Below, piece by piece: positions 43,110-58,200 of a DNA stretch of 64,000 bases; the first letter of the stretch is position 1, and each line of letters begins with the position of its first letter. The position numbers and the translations under genes are program-made. This stretch comes from Ryuthela nishihirai (lineage: Eukaryota; Arthropoda; Arachnida; Araneae; Heptathelidae): assembly GCA_038380435.1 (NCBI GenBank), contig JAWZYU010000034.1, positions 974,704 through 1,038,703 of the forward strand, given 5' to 3'. The notes beneath the pieces were generated by a model. That model was not told where the DNA came from. It saw nothing but the letters and a program-made list of their open reading frames with translations, and ran no database searches.

Positions 43110-46100
43110 CGTGAATCCATTAACTCTGATTGCAGAACCCCTATGGCGCCTTTCAAAGGCTCGTGAATCCACTATCTCTGATTGCAGAACCCCCATGGCA
43201 CCTTTCAAAGGCTCGTGAATCCAGTAACTCTGATTGCAGAACCCCCCATGGCACCTTTCAATGGCTCGTGAATCCACTAACTCTGATTACAGAACCCCCA
43301 TGGCACCTTTCAAAGGCTCGTGAATCCACTAACTCTGATTGTAGAACCCCCATGGCACCTTTTAATGGCTCATGAATCCACTAATTCTGATTGCAGAACC
43401 CCCGTGGCACCTTTCAAAGGCTCATGAATACACTAACTCTGATTGCAGAACCCCCATGGCACCTTTCAAAGGCTCATGAATCCACTAACTCTGATTGCAG
43501 AACCCCCATGGCACCTTTCAAAGGCTCATGAATCCACTAACTCTGATTGCAGAACCCCCATGGCACCTTTCAAAGGCTCATGAATCCACTAACTCTGATT
43601 GCAGAACCCCCATGGCACCTTTCAAGGGCTCATGAATCCACTATCTCTGATTGCAGAACCCCCATGGCGCCTTTCAAGGGCTCATGAATCCACTATCTCT
43701 GATTGCAGAACCCCCATGGCGCCTTTCAAAGGCTCGTGAATCCACTAACTCTGATTGCAGAACCCCTATGGCGCCTTTCAAAGGCTCGTGAATCCACTAT
43801 CGCTGATTGCAGAACCCCCATGGCACCTTTCAAAGGCTCGTGAATCCAGTAACTCTGATTGCAGAACCCCCCATGGCACCTTTCAATGGCTCGTGAATCC
43901 ACTAACTCTGATTGCAGAACCCCCATGGCACCTTTCAAAGGCTCGTGAATCCACTAACTCTGATTGCAGAACCCCCATGGCACCTTTTAATGGCTCATGA
44001 ATCCACTAATTCTGATTGCAGAACCCCCGTGGCACCTTTCAAAGGCTCATGAATCCACTAACTCTGATTGCAGAACCCCCATGGCACCTTTCAAAGGCTC
44101 ATGAATCCACTAACTCTGATTGCAGAACCCCCATGGCACCTTTCAAAGGCTCATGAATCCACTAACTCTGATTGCAGAACAACCATGGCACCTTTCAAGG
44201 GCTCATGAATCCACTATCTCTGATTGCAGAACCCCCATGGCGCCTTTCAAGGGCTCATGAATCCACTATCTCTGATTGCAGAACCCCCATGGCGCCTTTC
44301 AAAGGCTCGTGAATCCACTAACTCTGATTGCAGAACCCCTATGGCGCCTTTCAAAGGCTCGTGAATCCACTATCTCCGATTGCAGAACCCCCATGGCACC
44401 TTTCAAAGGCTCGTGAATCCAGTAACTCTGATTGCAGAACCCCCCATGGCACCTTTCAATGGCTCGTGAATCCACTAACTCTGATTGCAGAACCCCCATG
44501 GCACGTTTCAAAGGCTCGTGAATCCACTAACTCTGATTGCAGAACCCCCATGGCACCTTTTAATGGCTCATGAATCCACTAATTCTGATTGCAGAACCCC
44601 CGTGGCACCTTTCAAAGGCTCATGAATACACTAACTCTGATTGCAGAACCCCCATGGCACCTTTCAAAGGCTCATGAATCCACTAACTCTGATTGCAGAA
44701 CCCCCATGGCACCTTTCAAAGGCTCATGAATCCACTAACTCTGATTGCAGAACCCCCATGGCACCTTTCAAGGGCTCATGAATCCACTATCTCTGATTGC
44801 AGAACCCCCATGGCGCCTTTCAAAGGCTCGTGAATCCACTAACTCTGATTGCAGAACCCCTATGGCGCCTTTCAAAGGCTCGTGAATCCACTATCTCTGA
44901 TTGCAGAACCCCCATGGCACCTTTCAAAGGCTCGTGAATCCAGTAACTCTGATTGCAGAACCCCCCATGGCACCTTTCAATGGCTCGTGAATCCACTAAC
45001 TCTGATTGCAGAACCCCCATGGCACCTTTCAAAGGCTCGTGAATCCACTAACTCTGATTGCAGAACCCCCATGGCACCTTTTAATGGCTCATGAATCCAC
45101 TAATTCTGATTGCAGAACCCCCGTGGCACCTTTCAAAGGCTCATGAATCCACTAACTCTGATTGCAGAACCCCCATGGCACCTTTCAAAGGCTCATGAAT
45201 CCACTAACTCTGATTGCAGAACCCCCATGGCACCTTTCAAGGGCTCATGAATCCACTATCTCTGATTGCAGAACCCCCATGGCGCCTTTCAAAGGCTCGT
45301 GAATCCACTAACTCTGATTGCAGAACCCCTATGGCGCCTTTCAAAGGCTCGTGAATCCACTATCTCTGATTGCAGAACCCCCATGGCACCTTTCAAAGGC
45401 TCGTGAATCCAGTAACTCTGATTGCAGAACCCCCCATGGCACCTTTCAATGGCTCGTGAATCCACTAACTCTGATTGCAGAACCCCCATGGCACCTTTCA
45501 AAGGCTCGTGAATCCACTAACTCTGATTGCAGAACCCCCATGGCACCTTTTAATGGCTCATGAATCCACTAATTCTGATTGCAGAACCCCCGTGGCACCT
45601 TTCAAAGGCTCGTGAATCCACTAACTCTGATTGCAGAAACCCCATGGCAGCTTTCAAAGGCTCATGAATCCACTAACTCTGATTGCAGAACCCCTATGGC
45701 GCCTTTCAAAGGCTCGTGAATCCACTATCTCTGATTGCAGAAACCCCATGGCACCTTTCAAAGGCTCGTGAATCCAGTAACTCTGATTGCAGAACCCCCC
45801 ATGGCACCTTTCAATGGCTCATGAATCCACTAACTCTGATTGCAGAACCCCCATGGCACCTTTCAAAGGCTCGTGAATCCACTAACTCTGATTGCAGAAC
45901 CCCCATGGCACCTTTCAAAGGCTCATGAATCCACTAACTCTGATTGCAGAACCCCCATGGCACCTTTCAAAGGCTCGTGAATCCACTAAACTCTGATTGC
46001 AGAACCCCCATGGCACCTTTCAAAGGCTCATGAATCCACTAACTCTGATTGCAGAACCCCCATGGCACCTTTCAAAGGCTCGTGAATCCACTAAACTCTG

Positions 46101-49100
46101 ATTGCAGAACCCCCATGGCACCTTTCAAAGGCTCGTGAATCCACTAACTCTGATTGCAGAACCCCCATGGCACCTTTCAAAGGCTCATGAATCCACTAAC
46201 TCTGATTGCAGAACCCCCATGGCACCTTTCAAAGGCTCATGAATCCACTAACTCTGATTGCAGAACCCCCATGGCACCTTTCAAAGGCTCATGAATCCAC
46301 TAACTCTGATTGCAGAACCCCCATGGCACCTTTCAAGGGCTCATGAATCCACTATCTCTGATTGCAGAACCCCCATGGCGCCTTTCAAGGGCTCATGAAT
46401 CCACTATCTCTGATTGCAGAACCCCCATGGCGCCTTTCAAAGGCTCGTGAATCCATTAACTCTGATTGCAGAACCCCTATGGCGCCTTTCAAAGGCTCGT
46501 GAATCCACTATCTCTGATTGCAGAACCCCCATGGCACCTTTCAAAGGCTCGTGAATCCAGTAACTCTGATTGCAGAACCCCCCATGGCACCTTTCAATGG
46601 CTCGTGAATCCACTAACTCTGATTACAGAACCCCCATGGCACCTTTCAAAGGCTCGTGAATCCACTAACTCTGATTGTAGAACCCCCATGGCACCTTTTA
46701 ATGGCTCATGAATCCACTAATTCTGATTGCAGAACCCCCGTGGCACCTTTCAAAGGCTCATGAATACACTAACTCTGATTGCAGAACCCCCATGGCACCT
46801 TTCAAAGGCTCATGAATCCACTAACTCTGATTGCAGAACCCCCATGGCACCTTTCAAAGGCTCATGAATCCACTAACTCTGATTGCAGAACCCCCATGGC
46901 ACCTTTCAAAGGCTCATGAATCCACTAACTCTGATTGCAGAACCCCCATGGCACCTTTCAAGGGCTCATGAATCCACTATCTCTGATTGCAGAACCCCCA
47001 TGGCGCCTTTCAAGGGCTCATGAATCCACTATCTCTGATTGCAGAACCCCCATGGCGCCTTTCAAAGGCTCGTGAATCCACTAACTCTGATTGCAGAACC
47101 CCTATGGCGCCTTTCAAAGGCTCGTGAATCCACTATCGCTGATTGCAGAACCCCCATGGCACCTTTCAAAGGCTCGTGAATCCAGTAACTCTGATTGCAG
47201 AACCCCCCATGGCACCTTTCAATGGCTCGTGAATCCACTAACTCTGATTGCAGAACCCCCATGGCACCTTTCAAAGGCTCGTGAATCCACTAACTCTGAT
47301 TGCAGAACCCCCATGGCACCTTTTAATGGCTCATGAATCCACTAATTCTGATTGCAGAACCCCCGTGGCACCTTTCAAAGGCTCATGAATCCACTAACTC
47401 TGATTGCAGAACCCCCATGGCACCTTTCAAAGGCTCATGAATCCACTAACTCTGATTGCAGAACCCCCATGGCACCTTTCAAAGGCTCATGAATCCACTA
47501 ACTCTGATTGCAGAACAACCATGGCACCTTTCAAGGGCTCATGAATCCACTATCTCTGATTGCAGAACCCCCATGGCGCCTTTCAAGGGCTCATGAATCC
47601 ACTATCTCTGATTGCAGAACCCCCATGGCGCCTTTCAAAGGCTCGTGAATCCACTAACTCTGATTGCAGAACCCCTATGGCGCCTTTCAAAGGCTCGTGA
47701 ATCCACTATCTCCGATTACAGAACCCCCATGGCACCTTTCAAAGGCTCGTGAATCCAGTAACTCTGATTGCAGAACCCCCCATGGCACCTTTCAATGGCT
47801 CGTGAATCCACTAACTCTGATTGCAGAACCCCCATGGCACGTTTCAAAGGCTCGTGAATCCACTAACTCTGATTGCAGAACCCCCATGGCACCTTTTAAT
47901 GGCTCATGAATCCACTAATTCTGATTGCAGAACCCCCGTGGCACCTTTCAAAGGCTCATGAATACACTAACTCTGATTGCAGAACCCCCATGGCACCTTT
48001 CAAAGGCTCATGAATCCACTAACTCTGATTGCAGAACCCCCATGGCACCTTTCAAAGGCTCATGAATCCACTAACTCTGATTGCAGAACCCCCATGGCAC
48101 CTTTCAAGGGCTCATGAATCCACTATCTCTGATTGCAGAACCCCCATGGCGCCTTTCAAAGGCTCGTGAATCCACTAACTCTGATTGCAGAACCCCTATG
48201 GCGCCTTTCAAAGGCTCGTGAATCCACTATCTCTGATTGCAGAACCCCCATGGCACCTTTCAAAGGCTCGTGAATCCAGTAACTCTGATTGCAGAACCCC
48301 CCATGGCACCTTTCAATGGCTCGTGAATCCACTAACTCTGATTGCAGAACCCCCATGGCACCTTTCAAAGGCTCGTGAATCCACTAACTCTGATTGCAGA
48401 ACCCCCATGGCACCTTTTAATGGCTCATGAATCCACTAATTCTGATTGCAGAACCCCCGTGGCACCTTTCAGAGGCTCATGAATCCACTAACTCTGATTG
48501 CAGAACCCCCATGGCACCTTTCAAAGGCTCATGAATCCACTAACTCTGATTGCAGAACCCCCATGGCACCTTTCAAGGGCTCATGAATCCACTATCTCTG
48601 ATTGCAGAACCCCCATGGCGCCTTTCAAGGGCTCATGAATCCACTATCTCTGATTGCAGAACCCCCATGGCGCCTTTCAAAGGCTCGTGAATCCACTAAC
48701 TCTGATTGCAGAACCCCTATGGCGCCTTTCAAAGGCTCGTGAATCCACTATCTCTGATTGCAGAACCCCCATGGCACCTTTCAAAGGCTCGTGAATCCAG
48801 TAACTCTGATTGCAGAACCCCCCATGGCACCTTTCAATGGCTCGTGAATCCACTAACTCTGATTGCAGAACCCCCATGGCATCTTTCAAAGGCTCGTGAA
48901 TCCACTAACTCTGATTGCAGAACCCCCATGGCACCTTTTAATGGCTCATGAATCCACTAATTCTGATTGCAGAACCCCCGTGGCACCTTTCAAAGGCTCA
49001 TGAATACACTAACTCTGATTGCAGAACCCCCATGGCACCTTTCAAAGGCTCATGAATCCACTAACTCTGATTGCAGAACCCCCATGGCACCTTTCAAAGG

Positions 49101-49240
49101 CTCATGAATCCACTAACTCTGATTGCAGAACCCCCATGGCACCTTTCAAGGGCTCATGAATCCACTATCTCTGATTGCAGAACCCCCATGGCGCCTTTCA
49201 AGGGCTCATGAATCCACTATCTCTGATTGCAGAACCCCCA
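43110..49240. repeat. Higher-order block, 3336-bp period
   Basis: A run of variant units (for example CCCCTATGGCGCC at 43140, 43765, 44338 and 44859) recurs with the same internal order at 46476, 47101, 47674 and 48195, always 3336 bp later. Rare markers agree: GATTACAG at about 43286 and 46622, and CTATCGCTG at 43798 and 47134. Confidence 0.9.
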
Positions 49241-50979
49241 TGGCGCCTTTCAAAGGCTCGTGAATCCACTAACTCTGATTGCAGAACCCCTATGGCGCCT
49301 TTCAAAGGCTCGTGAATCCACTATCTCTGATTGCAGAACCCCCATGGCACCTTTCAAAGGCTCGTGAATCCAGTAACTCTGATTGCAGAACCCCCCATGG
49401 CACCTTTCAATGGCTCGTGAATCCACTAACTCTGATTGCAGAACCCCCATGGCACCTTTCAAAGGCTCGTGAATCCACTAACTCTGATTGCAGAACCCCC
49501 ATGGCACCTTTTAAAGGCTCATGAATCCACTAACTCTGATTGCAGAACCCCCATGGCACTTTTCAAAGGCTCATGAATCCACTAACTCTGATTGCAGAAC
49601 CCCCATGGCACCTTTCAAAGGCTCGTGAATGCACTAAACTCTGATTGCAGAACCCCCATGGCACCTTTCAAAGGCTCATGAATCCACTAACTCTGATTGC
49701 AGAACCCCCATGGCACCTTTCAAAGGCTCATGAATCCACTAACTCTGATTGCAGAAACCCCATGGCAGCTTTCAAAGGCTCATGAATCCACTAACTCTGA
49801 TTGCAGAACCCCTATGGCGCCTTTCAAAGGCTCGTGAATCCACTATCTCTGATTGCAGAAACCCCATGGCACCTTTCAAAGGCTCGTGAATCCAGTAACT
49901 CTGATTGCAGAACCCCCCATGGCACCTTTCAATGGCTCATGAATCCACTAACTCTGATTGCAGAACCCCCATGGCACCTTTTAAAGGCTCATGAATCCAC
50001 TAACTCTGATTGCAGAACCCCCATGGCACTTTTCAAAGGCTCATGAATCCACTAACTCTGATTGCAGAACCCCCATGGCACCTTTCAAAGGCTCGTGAAT
50101 GCACTAAACTCTGATTGCAGAACCCCCATGGCACCTTTCAAAGGCTCATGAATCCACTAACTCTGATTGCAGAACCCCCATGGCACCTTTTAATGGCTCA
50201 TGAATCCACTAACTCTGATTGCAGAACCCCCGTGGCACCTTTCAAAGTCTCGTGAATCCACTAACTCTGATTGCAGAAACCCCATGGCAGCTTTCAAAGG
50301 CTCATGAATCCACTAACTCTGATTGCAGAACCCCTATGGCGCCTTTCAAAGGCTCGTGAATCCACTATCTCTGATTGCAGAAACCCCATGGCACCTTTCA
50401 AAGGCTCGTGAATCCAGTAACTCTGATTGCAGAACCCCCATGGCACCTTTTAAAGGCTCATGAATCCACTAACTCTGATTGCAGAACCCCCATGGCACTT
50501 TTCAAAGGCTCATGAATCCACTAACTCTGATTGCAGAACCCCCATGGCACCTTTCAAAGGCTCGTGAATGCACTAAACTCTGATTGCAGAACCCCCATGG
50601 CACCTTTCAAAGGCTCATGAATCCACTAACTCTGATTGCAGAAACCCCATGGCAGCTTTCAAAGGCTCATGAATCCACTATCTCTGATTGCAGAAACCCC
50701 ATGGCACCTTTCAAAGGCTCATGAATCCACTAACTCTGATTGCAGAACCCCCATGGCACTTTTCAAAGGGTCATGAATCCACTAACTCTGATTGCAGAAC
50801 CCCCATGGCACCTTTCAAAGGCTCGTGAATGCACTAAACTCTGATTGCAGAACCCCCATGGCACCTTTCAAAGGCTCATGAATCCACTAACTCTGATTGC
50901 AGAACCCCCATGGCACCTTTCAAAGGCTCATGAATCCACTAACTCTGATTGCAGAAACCCCATGGCAGCTTTCAAAGGC

Positions 50980-53900
50980 TCATGAATCCACTAACTCTGA
51001 TTGCAGATCCCCTATGGCGCCTTTCAAAGGCTCGTGAATCCACTATCTCTGATTGCAGAAACCCCATGGCACCTTTCAAAGGCTCGTGAATCCAGTAACT
51101 CTGATTGCAGAACCCCCCATGGCACCTTTCAATGGCTCATGAATCCACTAACTCTGATTGCAGAACCCCCATGGCACCTTTCAAAGGCTCGTGAATCCAC
51201 TAACTCTGATTGCAGAACCCCCATGGCACCTTTCAAGGGCTCATGAATCCACTATCTCTGATTGCAGAACCCCCATGGCGCCTTTCAAGGGCTCATGAAT
51301 CCACTATCTCTGATTGCAGAACCCCCATGGCGCCTTTCAAAGGCTCGTGAATCCACTAACTCTGATTGCAGAACCCCTATGGCGCCTTTCAAAGGCTCGT
51401 GAATCCACTATCTCTGATTGCAGAACCCCCATGGCACCTTTCAAAGGCTCGTGAATCCAGTAACTCTGATTGCAGAACCCCCCATGGCACCTTTCAATGG
51501 CTCGTGAATCCACTAACTCTGATTGCAGAACCCCCATGGCACCTTTCAAAGGCTCGTGAATCCACTAACTCTGATTGCAGAACCCCCATGGCACCTTTTA
51601 ATGGCTCATGAATCCACTAATTCTGATTGCAGAACCCCCGTGGCACCTTTCAAAGGCTCGTGAATCCACTAACTCTGATTGCAGAAACCCCATGGCAGCT
51701 TTCAAAGGCTCATGAATCCACTAACTCTGATTGCAGAACCCCTATGGCGCCTTTCAAAGGCTCGTGAATCCACTATCTCTGATTGCAGAAACCCCATGGC
51801 ACCTTTCAAAGGCTCGTGAATCCAGTAACTCTGATTGCAGAACCCCCCATGGCACCTTTCAATGGCTCATGAATCCACTAACTCTGATTGCAGAACCCCC
51901 ATGGCACCTTTCAAAGGCTCGTGAATCCACTAACTCTGATTGCAGAACCCCCATGGCACCTTTCAAAGGCTCATGAATCCACTAACTCTGATTGCAGAAC
52001 CCCCATGGCACCTTTCAAAGGCTCGTGAATCCACTAAACTCTGATTGCAGAACCCCCATGGCACCTTTCAAAGGCTCATGAATCCACTAACTCTGATTGC
52101 AGAACCCCCATGGCACCTTTCAAAGGCTCGTGAATCCACTAAACTCTGATTGCAGAACCCCCATGGCACCTTTCAAAGGCTCGTGAATCCACTAACTCTG
52201 ATTGCAGAACCCCCATGGTACCTTTCAAAGGCTCATGAATCCACTAACTCTGATTGCAGAACCCCCATGGCACCTTTCAAAGGCTCGTGAATCCACTAAC
52301 TCTGATTGCAGAACTCCCATGGCACCTTTCAAAGGCTCGTGAATCCACTAACTCTGATTGCAGAACCCCCATGGCACCTTTCAAAGGCTCATGAATCCAC
52401 TAACTCTGATTGCAGAACCCCCATGGCACCTTTTAAAGGCTCATGAATCCACTAACTCTGATTGCAGAACCCCCATGGCACCTTTCAAAGGCTCATGAAT
52501 CCACTAACTCTGATTGCAGAACCCCCATGGCACCTTTCAAGGGCTCATGAATCCACTATCTCTGATTGCAGAAACCCCATGGCACCTTTCAAAGGCTCGT
52601 GAATCCACTAACTCTGATTGCAGAACCCCTATGGCACCTTTCAAAGGCTCATGAATCCACTAACTCTGATTGCAGAACCCCCATGGCACCTTTCAAAGGC
52701 TCGTGAATCCACTAACTCTGATTGCAGAAACCCCATGGCACCTTTCAAAGGCTCGTGAATCCACTAACTCTGATTGCAGAACCCCTATGGCACCTTTCAA
52801 AGGCTCATGAATCCACTAACTCTGATTGCAGAACCCCCATGGCACCTTTCAAAGGCTCATGAATCCACTAACTCTGATTGCAGAACCCCCATGGCACCTT
52901 TCAAGGGCTCATGAATCCACTATCTCTGATTGCAGAAACCCCATGGCACCTTTCAAAGGCTCGTGAAGCCACTAACTCTGATTGCAGAACCCCCATGGCA
53001 CCTTTCAAAGGCTCATGAATCCACTAACTCTGATTGCAGAACCCCCATGGCACCTTTCAAAGGCTCGTGAATCCACTAACTCTGATTGCAGAAACCCCAT
53101 GGCACCTTTCAAAGGCTCGTGAATCCACTAACTCTGATTGCAGAACCCCCATGGCACCTTTCAAAGGCTCATGAATCCACTAACTCTGATTGCAGAACCC
53201 CCATGGCACCTTTCAAAGGCTCGTGAATCCACTAACTCTGATTGCAGAAACCCCATGGCACCTTTCAAAGGCTCATGAATCCACTAACTCTGATTGCAGA
53301 ACCCCCATGGCACCTTTCAAAGGCTCATGAATCCACTAACTCTGATTGCAGAACCCCCATGGCACCTTTCAAAGGCTCGTGAATCCACTAAACTCTGATT
53401 GCAGAACCCCCATGGCACCTTTCAAAGGCTCATGAATCCACTAACTCTGATTGCAGAACCCCCATGGCACCTTTCAAAGGCTCGTGAATCCACTAACTCT
53501 GATTGCAGAACCCCCATGGCACCTTTCAAAGGCTCATGAATCCACTAACTCTGATTGCAGAACCCCCATGGCACCTTTCAAAGGCTCGTGAATCCACTAA
53601 CTCTGATTGCAGAACTCCCATGGCACCTTTCAAAGGCTCGTGAATCCACTAACTCTGATTGCAGAACCCCCATGGCACCTTTCAAAGGCTCATGAATCCA
53701 CTAACTCTGATTGCAGAACCCCTATGGCACCTTTCAAAGGCTCATGAATCCACTAACTCTGATTGCAGAACCCCCATGGCACCTTTTAAAGGCTCATGAA
53801 TCCACTAACTCTGATTGCAGAACCCCCATGGCACCTTTCAAAGGCTCATGAATCCACTAACTCTGATTGCAGAACCCCTATGGCACCTTTCAAAGGCTCA

Positions 53901-55210
53901 TGAATCCACTAACTCTGATTGCAGAAACCCCATGGCAGCTTTCAAAGGCTCATGAATCCACTATCTCTGATTGCAGAAACCCCATGGCACTTTTCAAAGG
54001 GTCATGAATCCACTAACTCTGATTGCAGAACCCCCATGGCACCTTTCAAAGGCTCGTGAATGCACTAAACTCTGATTGCAGAACCCCCATGGCACCTTTC
54101 AAAGGCTCATGAATCCACTAACTCTGATTGCAGAACCCCCATGGCACCTTTCAAAGGCTCATGAATCCACTAACTCTGATTGCAGAAACCCCATGGCAGC
54201 TTTCAAAGGCTCATGAATCCACTAACTCTGATTGCAGATCCCCTATGGCGCCTTTCAAAGGCTCGTGAATCCACTATCTCTGATTGCAGAAACCCCATGG
54301 CACCTTTCAAAGGCTCGTGAATCCAGTAACTCTGATTGCAGAACCCCCCATGGCACCTTTCAATGGCTCATGAATCCACTAACTCTGATTGCAGAACCCC
54401 CATGGCACCTTTCAAAGGCTCGTGAATCCACTAACTCTGATTGCAGAACCCCCATGGCACCTTTCAAGGGCTCATGAATCCACTATCTCTGATTGCAGAA
54501 CCCCCATGGCGCCTTTCAAGGGCTCATGAATCCACTATCTCTGATTGCAGAACCCCCATGGCGCCTTTCAAAGGCTCGTGAATCCACTAACTCTGATTGC
54601 AGAACCCCTATGGCGCCTTTCAAAGGCTCGTGAATCCACTATCTCTGATTGCAGAACCCCCATGGCACCTTTCAAAGGCTCGTGAATCCAGTAACTCTGA
54701 TTGCAGAACCCCCCATGGCACCTTTCAATGGCTCGTGAATCCACTAACTCTGATTGCAGAACCCCCATGGCACCTTTCAAAGGCTCGTGAATCCACTAAC
54801 TCTGATTGCAGAACCCCCATGGCACCTTTTAATGGCTCATGAATCCACTAATTCTGATTGCAGAACCCCCGTGGCACCTTTCAAAGGCTCGTGAATCCAC
54901 TAACTCTGATTGCAGAAACCCCATGGCAGCTTTCAAAGGCTCATGAATCCACTAACTCTGATTGCAGAACCCCTATGGCGCCTTTCAAAGGCTCGTGAAT
55001 CCACTATCTCTGATTGCAGAAACCCCATGGCACCTTTCAAAGGCTCGTGAATCCAGTAACTCTGATTGCAGAACCCCCCATGGCACCTTTCAATGGCTCA
55101 TGAATCCACTAACTCTGATTGCAGAACCCCCATGGCACCTTTCAAAGGCTCGTGAATCCACTAACTCTGATTGCAGAACCCCCATGGCACCTTTCAAAGG
55201 CTCATGAATC
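50980..55210. repeat. Higher-order block, 3231-bp period
   Basis: The rare marker GCAGATCCCCTATGG occurs only near 51003 and 54234. The following variant-unit order (51366 and 51731; 54597 and 54962) repeats at the same 3231-bp offset. Confidence 0.88.
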
Positions 55211-58200
55211 CACTAACTCTGATTGCAGAACCCCCATGGCACCTTTCAAAGGCTCGTGAATCCACTAAACTCTGATTGCAGAACCCCCATGGCACCTTTC
55301 AAAGGCTCATGAATCCACTAACTCTGATTGCAGAACCCCCATGGCACCTTTCAAAGGCTCGTGAATCCACTAAACTCTGATTGCAGAACCCCCATGGCAC
55401 CTTTCAAAGGCTCGTGAATCCACTAACTCTGATTGCAGAACCCCCATGGCACCTTTCAAAGGCTCATGAATCCACTAACTCTGATTGCAGAACCCCCATG
55501 GCACCTTTCAAAGGCTCGTGAATCCACTAACTCTGATTGCAGAACTCCCATGGCACCTTTCAAAGGCTCGTGAATCCACTAACTCTGATTGCAGAACCCC
55601 CATGGCACCTTTCAAAGGCTCATGAATCCACTAACTCTGATTGCAGAACAACCATGGCACCTTTTAAAGGCTCATGAATCCACTAACTCTGATTGCAGAA
55701 CCCCCATGGCACCTTTCAAAGGCTCATGAATCCACTAACTCTGATTGCAGAACCCCCATGGCACCTTTCAAGGGCTCATGAATCCACTATCTCTGATTGC
55801 AGAAACCCCATGGCACCTTTCAAAGGCTCGTGAATCCACTAACTCTGATTGCAGAACCCCTATGGCACCTTTCAAAGGCTCATGAATCCACTAACTCTGA
55901 TTGCAGAACCCCCATGGCACCTTTCAAAGGCTCGTGAATCCACTAACTCTGATTGCAGAAACCCCATGGCACCTTTCAAAGGCTCGTGAATCCACTAACT
56001 CTGATTGCAGAACCCTTATGGCACCTTTCAAAGGCTCATGAATCCACTAACTCTGATTGCAGAACCCCCATGGCACCTTTCAAAGGCTCGTGAATCCACT
56101 AACTCTGATTGCAGAACCCCTATGGCACCTTTCAAAGGCTCATGAATCCACTAACTCTGATTGCAGAACCCCCATGGCACCTTTCAAAGGCTCATGAATC
56201 CACTAACTCTGATTGCAGAACCCCCATGGCACCTTTCAAGGGCTCATGAATCCACTATCTCTGATTGCAGAACCCCCATGGCGCCTTTCAAGGGCTCATG
56301 AATCCACTATCTCTGATTGCAGAACCCCCATGGCGCCTTTCAAAGGCTCGTGAATCCACTAACTCTGATTGCAGAACCCCTATGGCGCCTTTCAAAAGCT
56401 CGTGAATCCACTATCTCTGATTGCAGAACCCCCATGGCACCTTTCAAAGGCTCGTGAATCCAGTAACTCTGATTGCAGAACCCCCCATGGCACCTTTCAA
56501 TGGCTCGTGAATCCACTAACTCTGATTGCAGAACCCCCATGGCACCTTTCAAAGGCTCGTGAATCCACTAACTCTGATTGCAGAACCCCCATGGCACCTT
56601 TTAATGGCTCATGAATCCACTAATTCTGATTGCAGAACCCCCGTGGCACCTTTCAAAGGCTCGTGAATCCACTAACTCTGATTGCAGAAACCCCATGGCA
56701 GCTTTCAAAGGCTCATGAATCCACTAACTCTGATTGCAGAACCCCTATGGCGCCTTTCAAAGGCTCGTGAATCCACTATCTCTGATTGCAGAAACCCCAT
56801 GGCACCTTTCAAAGGCTCGTGAATCCAGTAACTCTGATTGCAGAACCCCCCATGGCACCTTTCAATGGCTCATGAATCCACTAACTCTGATTGCAGAACC
56901 CCCATGGCACCTTTCAAAGGCTCGTGAATCCACTAACTCTGATTGCAGAACCCCCATGGCACCTTTCAAAGGCTCATGAATCCACTAACTCTGATTGCAG
57001 AACCCCCATGGCACCTTTCAAAGGCTCGTGAATCCACTAAACTCTGATTGCAGAACCCCCATGGCACCTTTCAAAGGCTCATGAATCCACTAACTCTGAT
57101 TGCAGAACCCCCATGGCACCTTTCAAAGGCTCGTGAATCCACTAAACTCTGATTGCAGAACCCCCATGGCACCTTTCAAAGGCTCGTGAATCCACTAACT
57201 CTGATTGCAGAACCCCCATGGCACCTTTCAAAGGCTCATGAATCCACTAACTCTGATTGCAGAACCCCCATGGCACCTTTCAAAGGCTCGTGAATCCACT
57301 AACTCTGATTGCAGAACTCCCATGGCACCTTTCAAAGGCTCGTGAATCCACTAACTCTGATTGCAGAACCCCCATGGCACCTTTCAAAGGCTCATGAATC
57401 CACTAACTCTGATTGCAGAACCCCCATGGCACCTTTTAAAGGCTCATGAATCCACTAACTCTGATTGCAGAACCCCCATGGCACCTTTCAAAGGCTCATG
57501 AATCCACTAACTCTGATTGCAGAACCCCCATGGCACCTTTCAAGGGCTCATGAATCCACTATCTCTGATTGCAGAAACCCCATGGCACCTTTCAAAGGCT
57601 CGTGAATCCACTAACTCTGATTGCAGAACCCCTATGGCACCTTTCAAAGGCTCATGAATCCACTAACTCTGATTGCAGAACCCCCATGGCACCTTTCAAA
57701 GGCTCGTGAATCCACTAACTCTGATTGCAGAAACCCCATGGCACCTTTCAAAGGCTCGTGAATCCACTAACTCTGATTGCAGAACCCTTATGGCACCTTT
57801 CAAAGGCTCATGAATCCACTAACTCTGATTGCAGAACCCCCATGGCACCTTTCAAAGGCTCGTGAATCCACTAACTCTGATTGCAGAACCCCTATGGCAC
57901 CTTTCAAAGGCTCATGAATCCACTAACTCTGATTGCAGAACCCCCATGGCACCTTTCAAAGGCTCATGAATCCACTAACTCTGATTGCAGAACCCCCATG
58001 GCACCTTTCAAGGGCTCATGAATCCACTATCTCTGATTGCAGAACCCCCATGGCGCCTTTCAAGGGCTCATGAATCCACTATCTCTGATTGCAGAACCCC
58101 CATGGCGCCTTTCAAAGGCTCGTGAATCCACTAACTCTGATTGCAGAACCCCTATGGCGCCTTTCAAAAGCTCGTGAATCCACTATCTCTGATTGCAGAA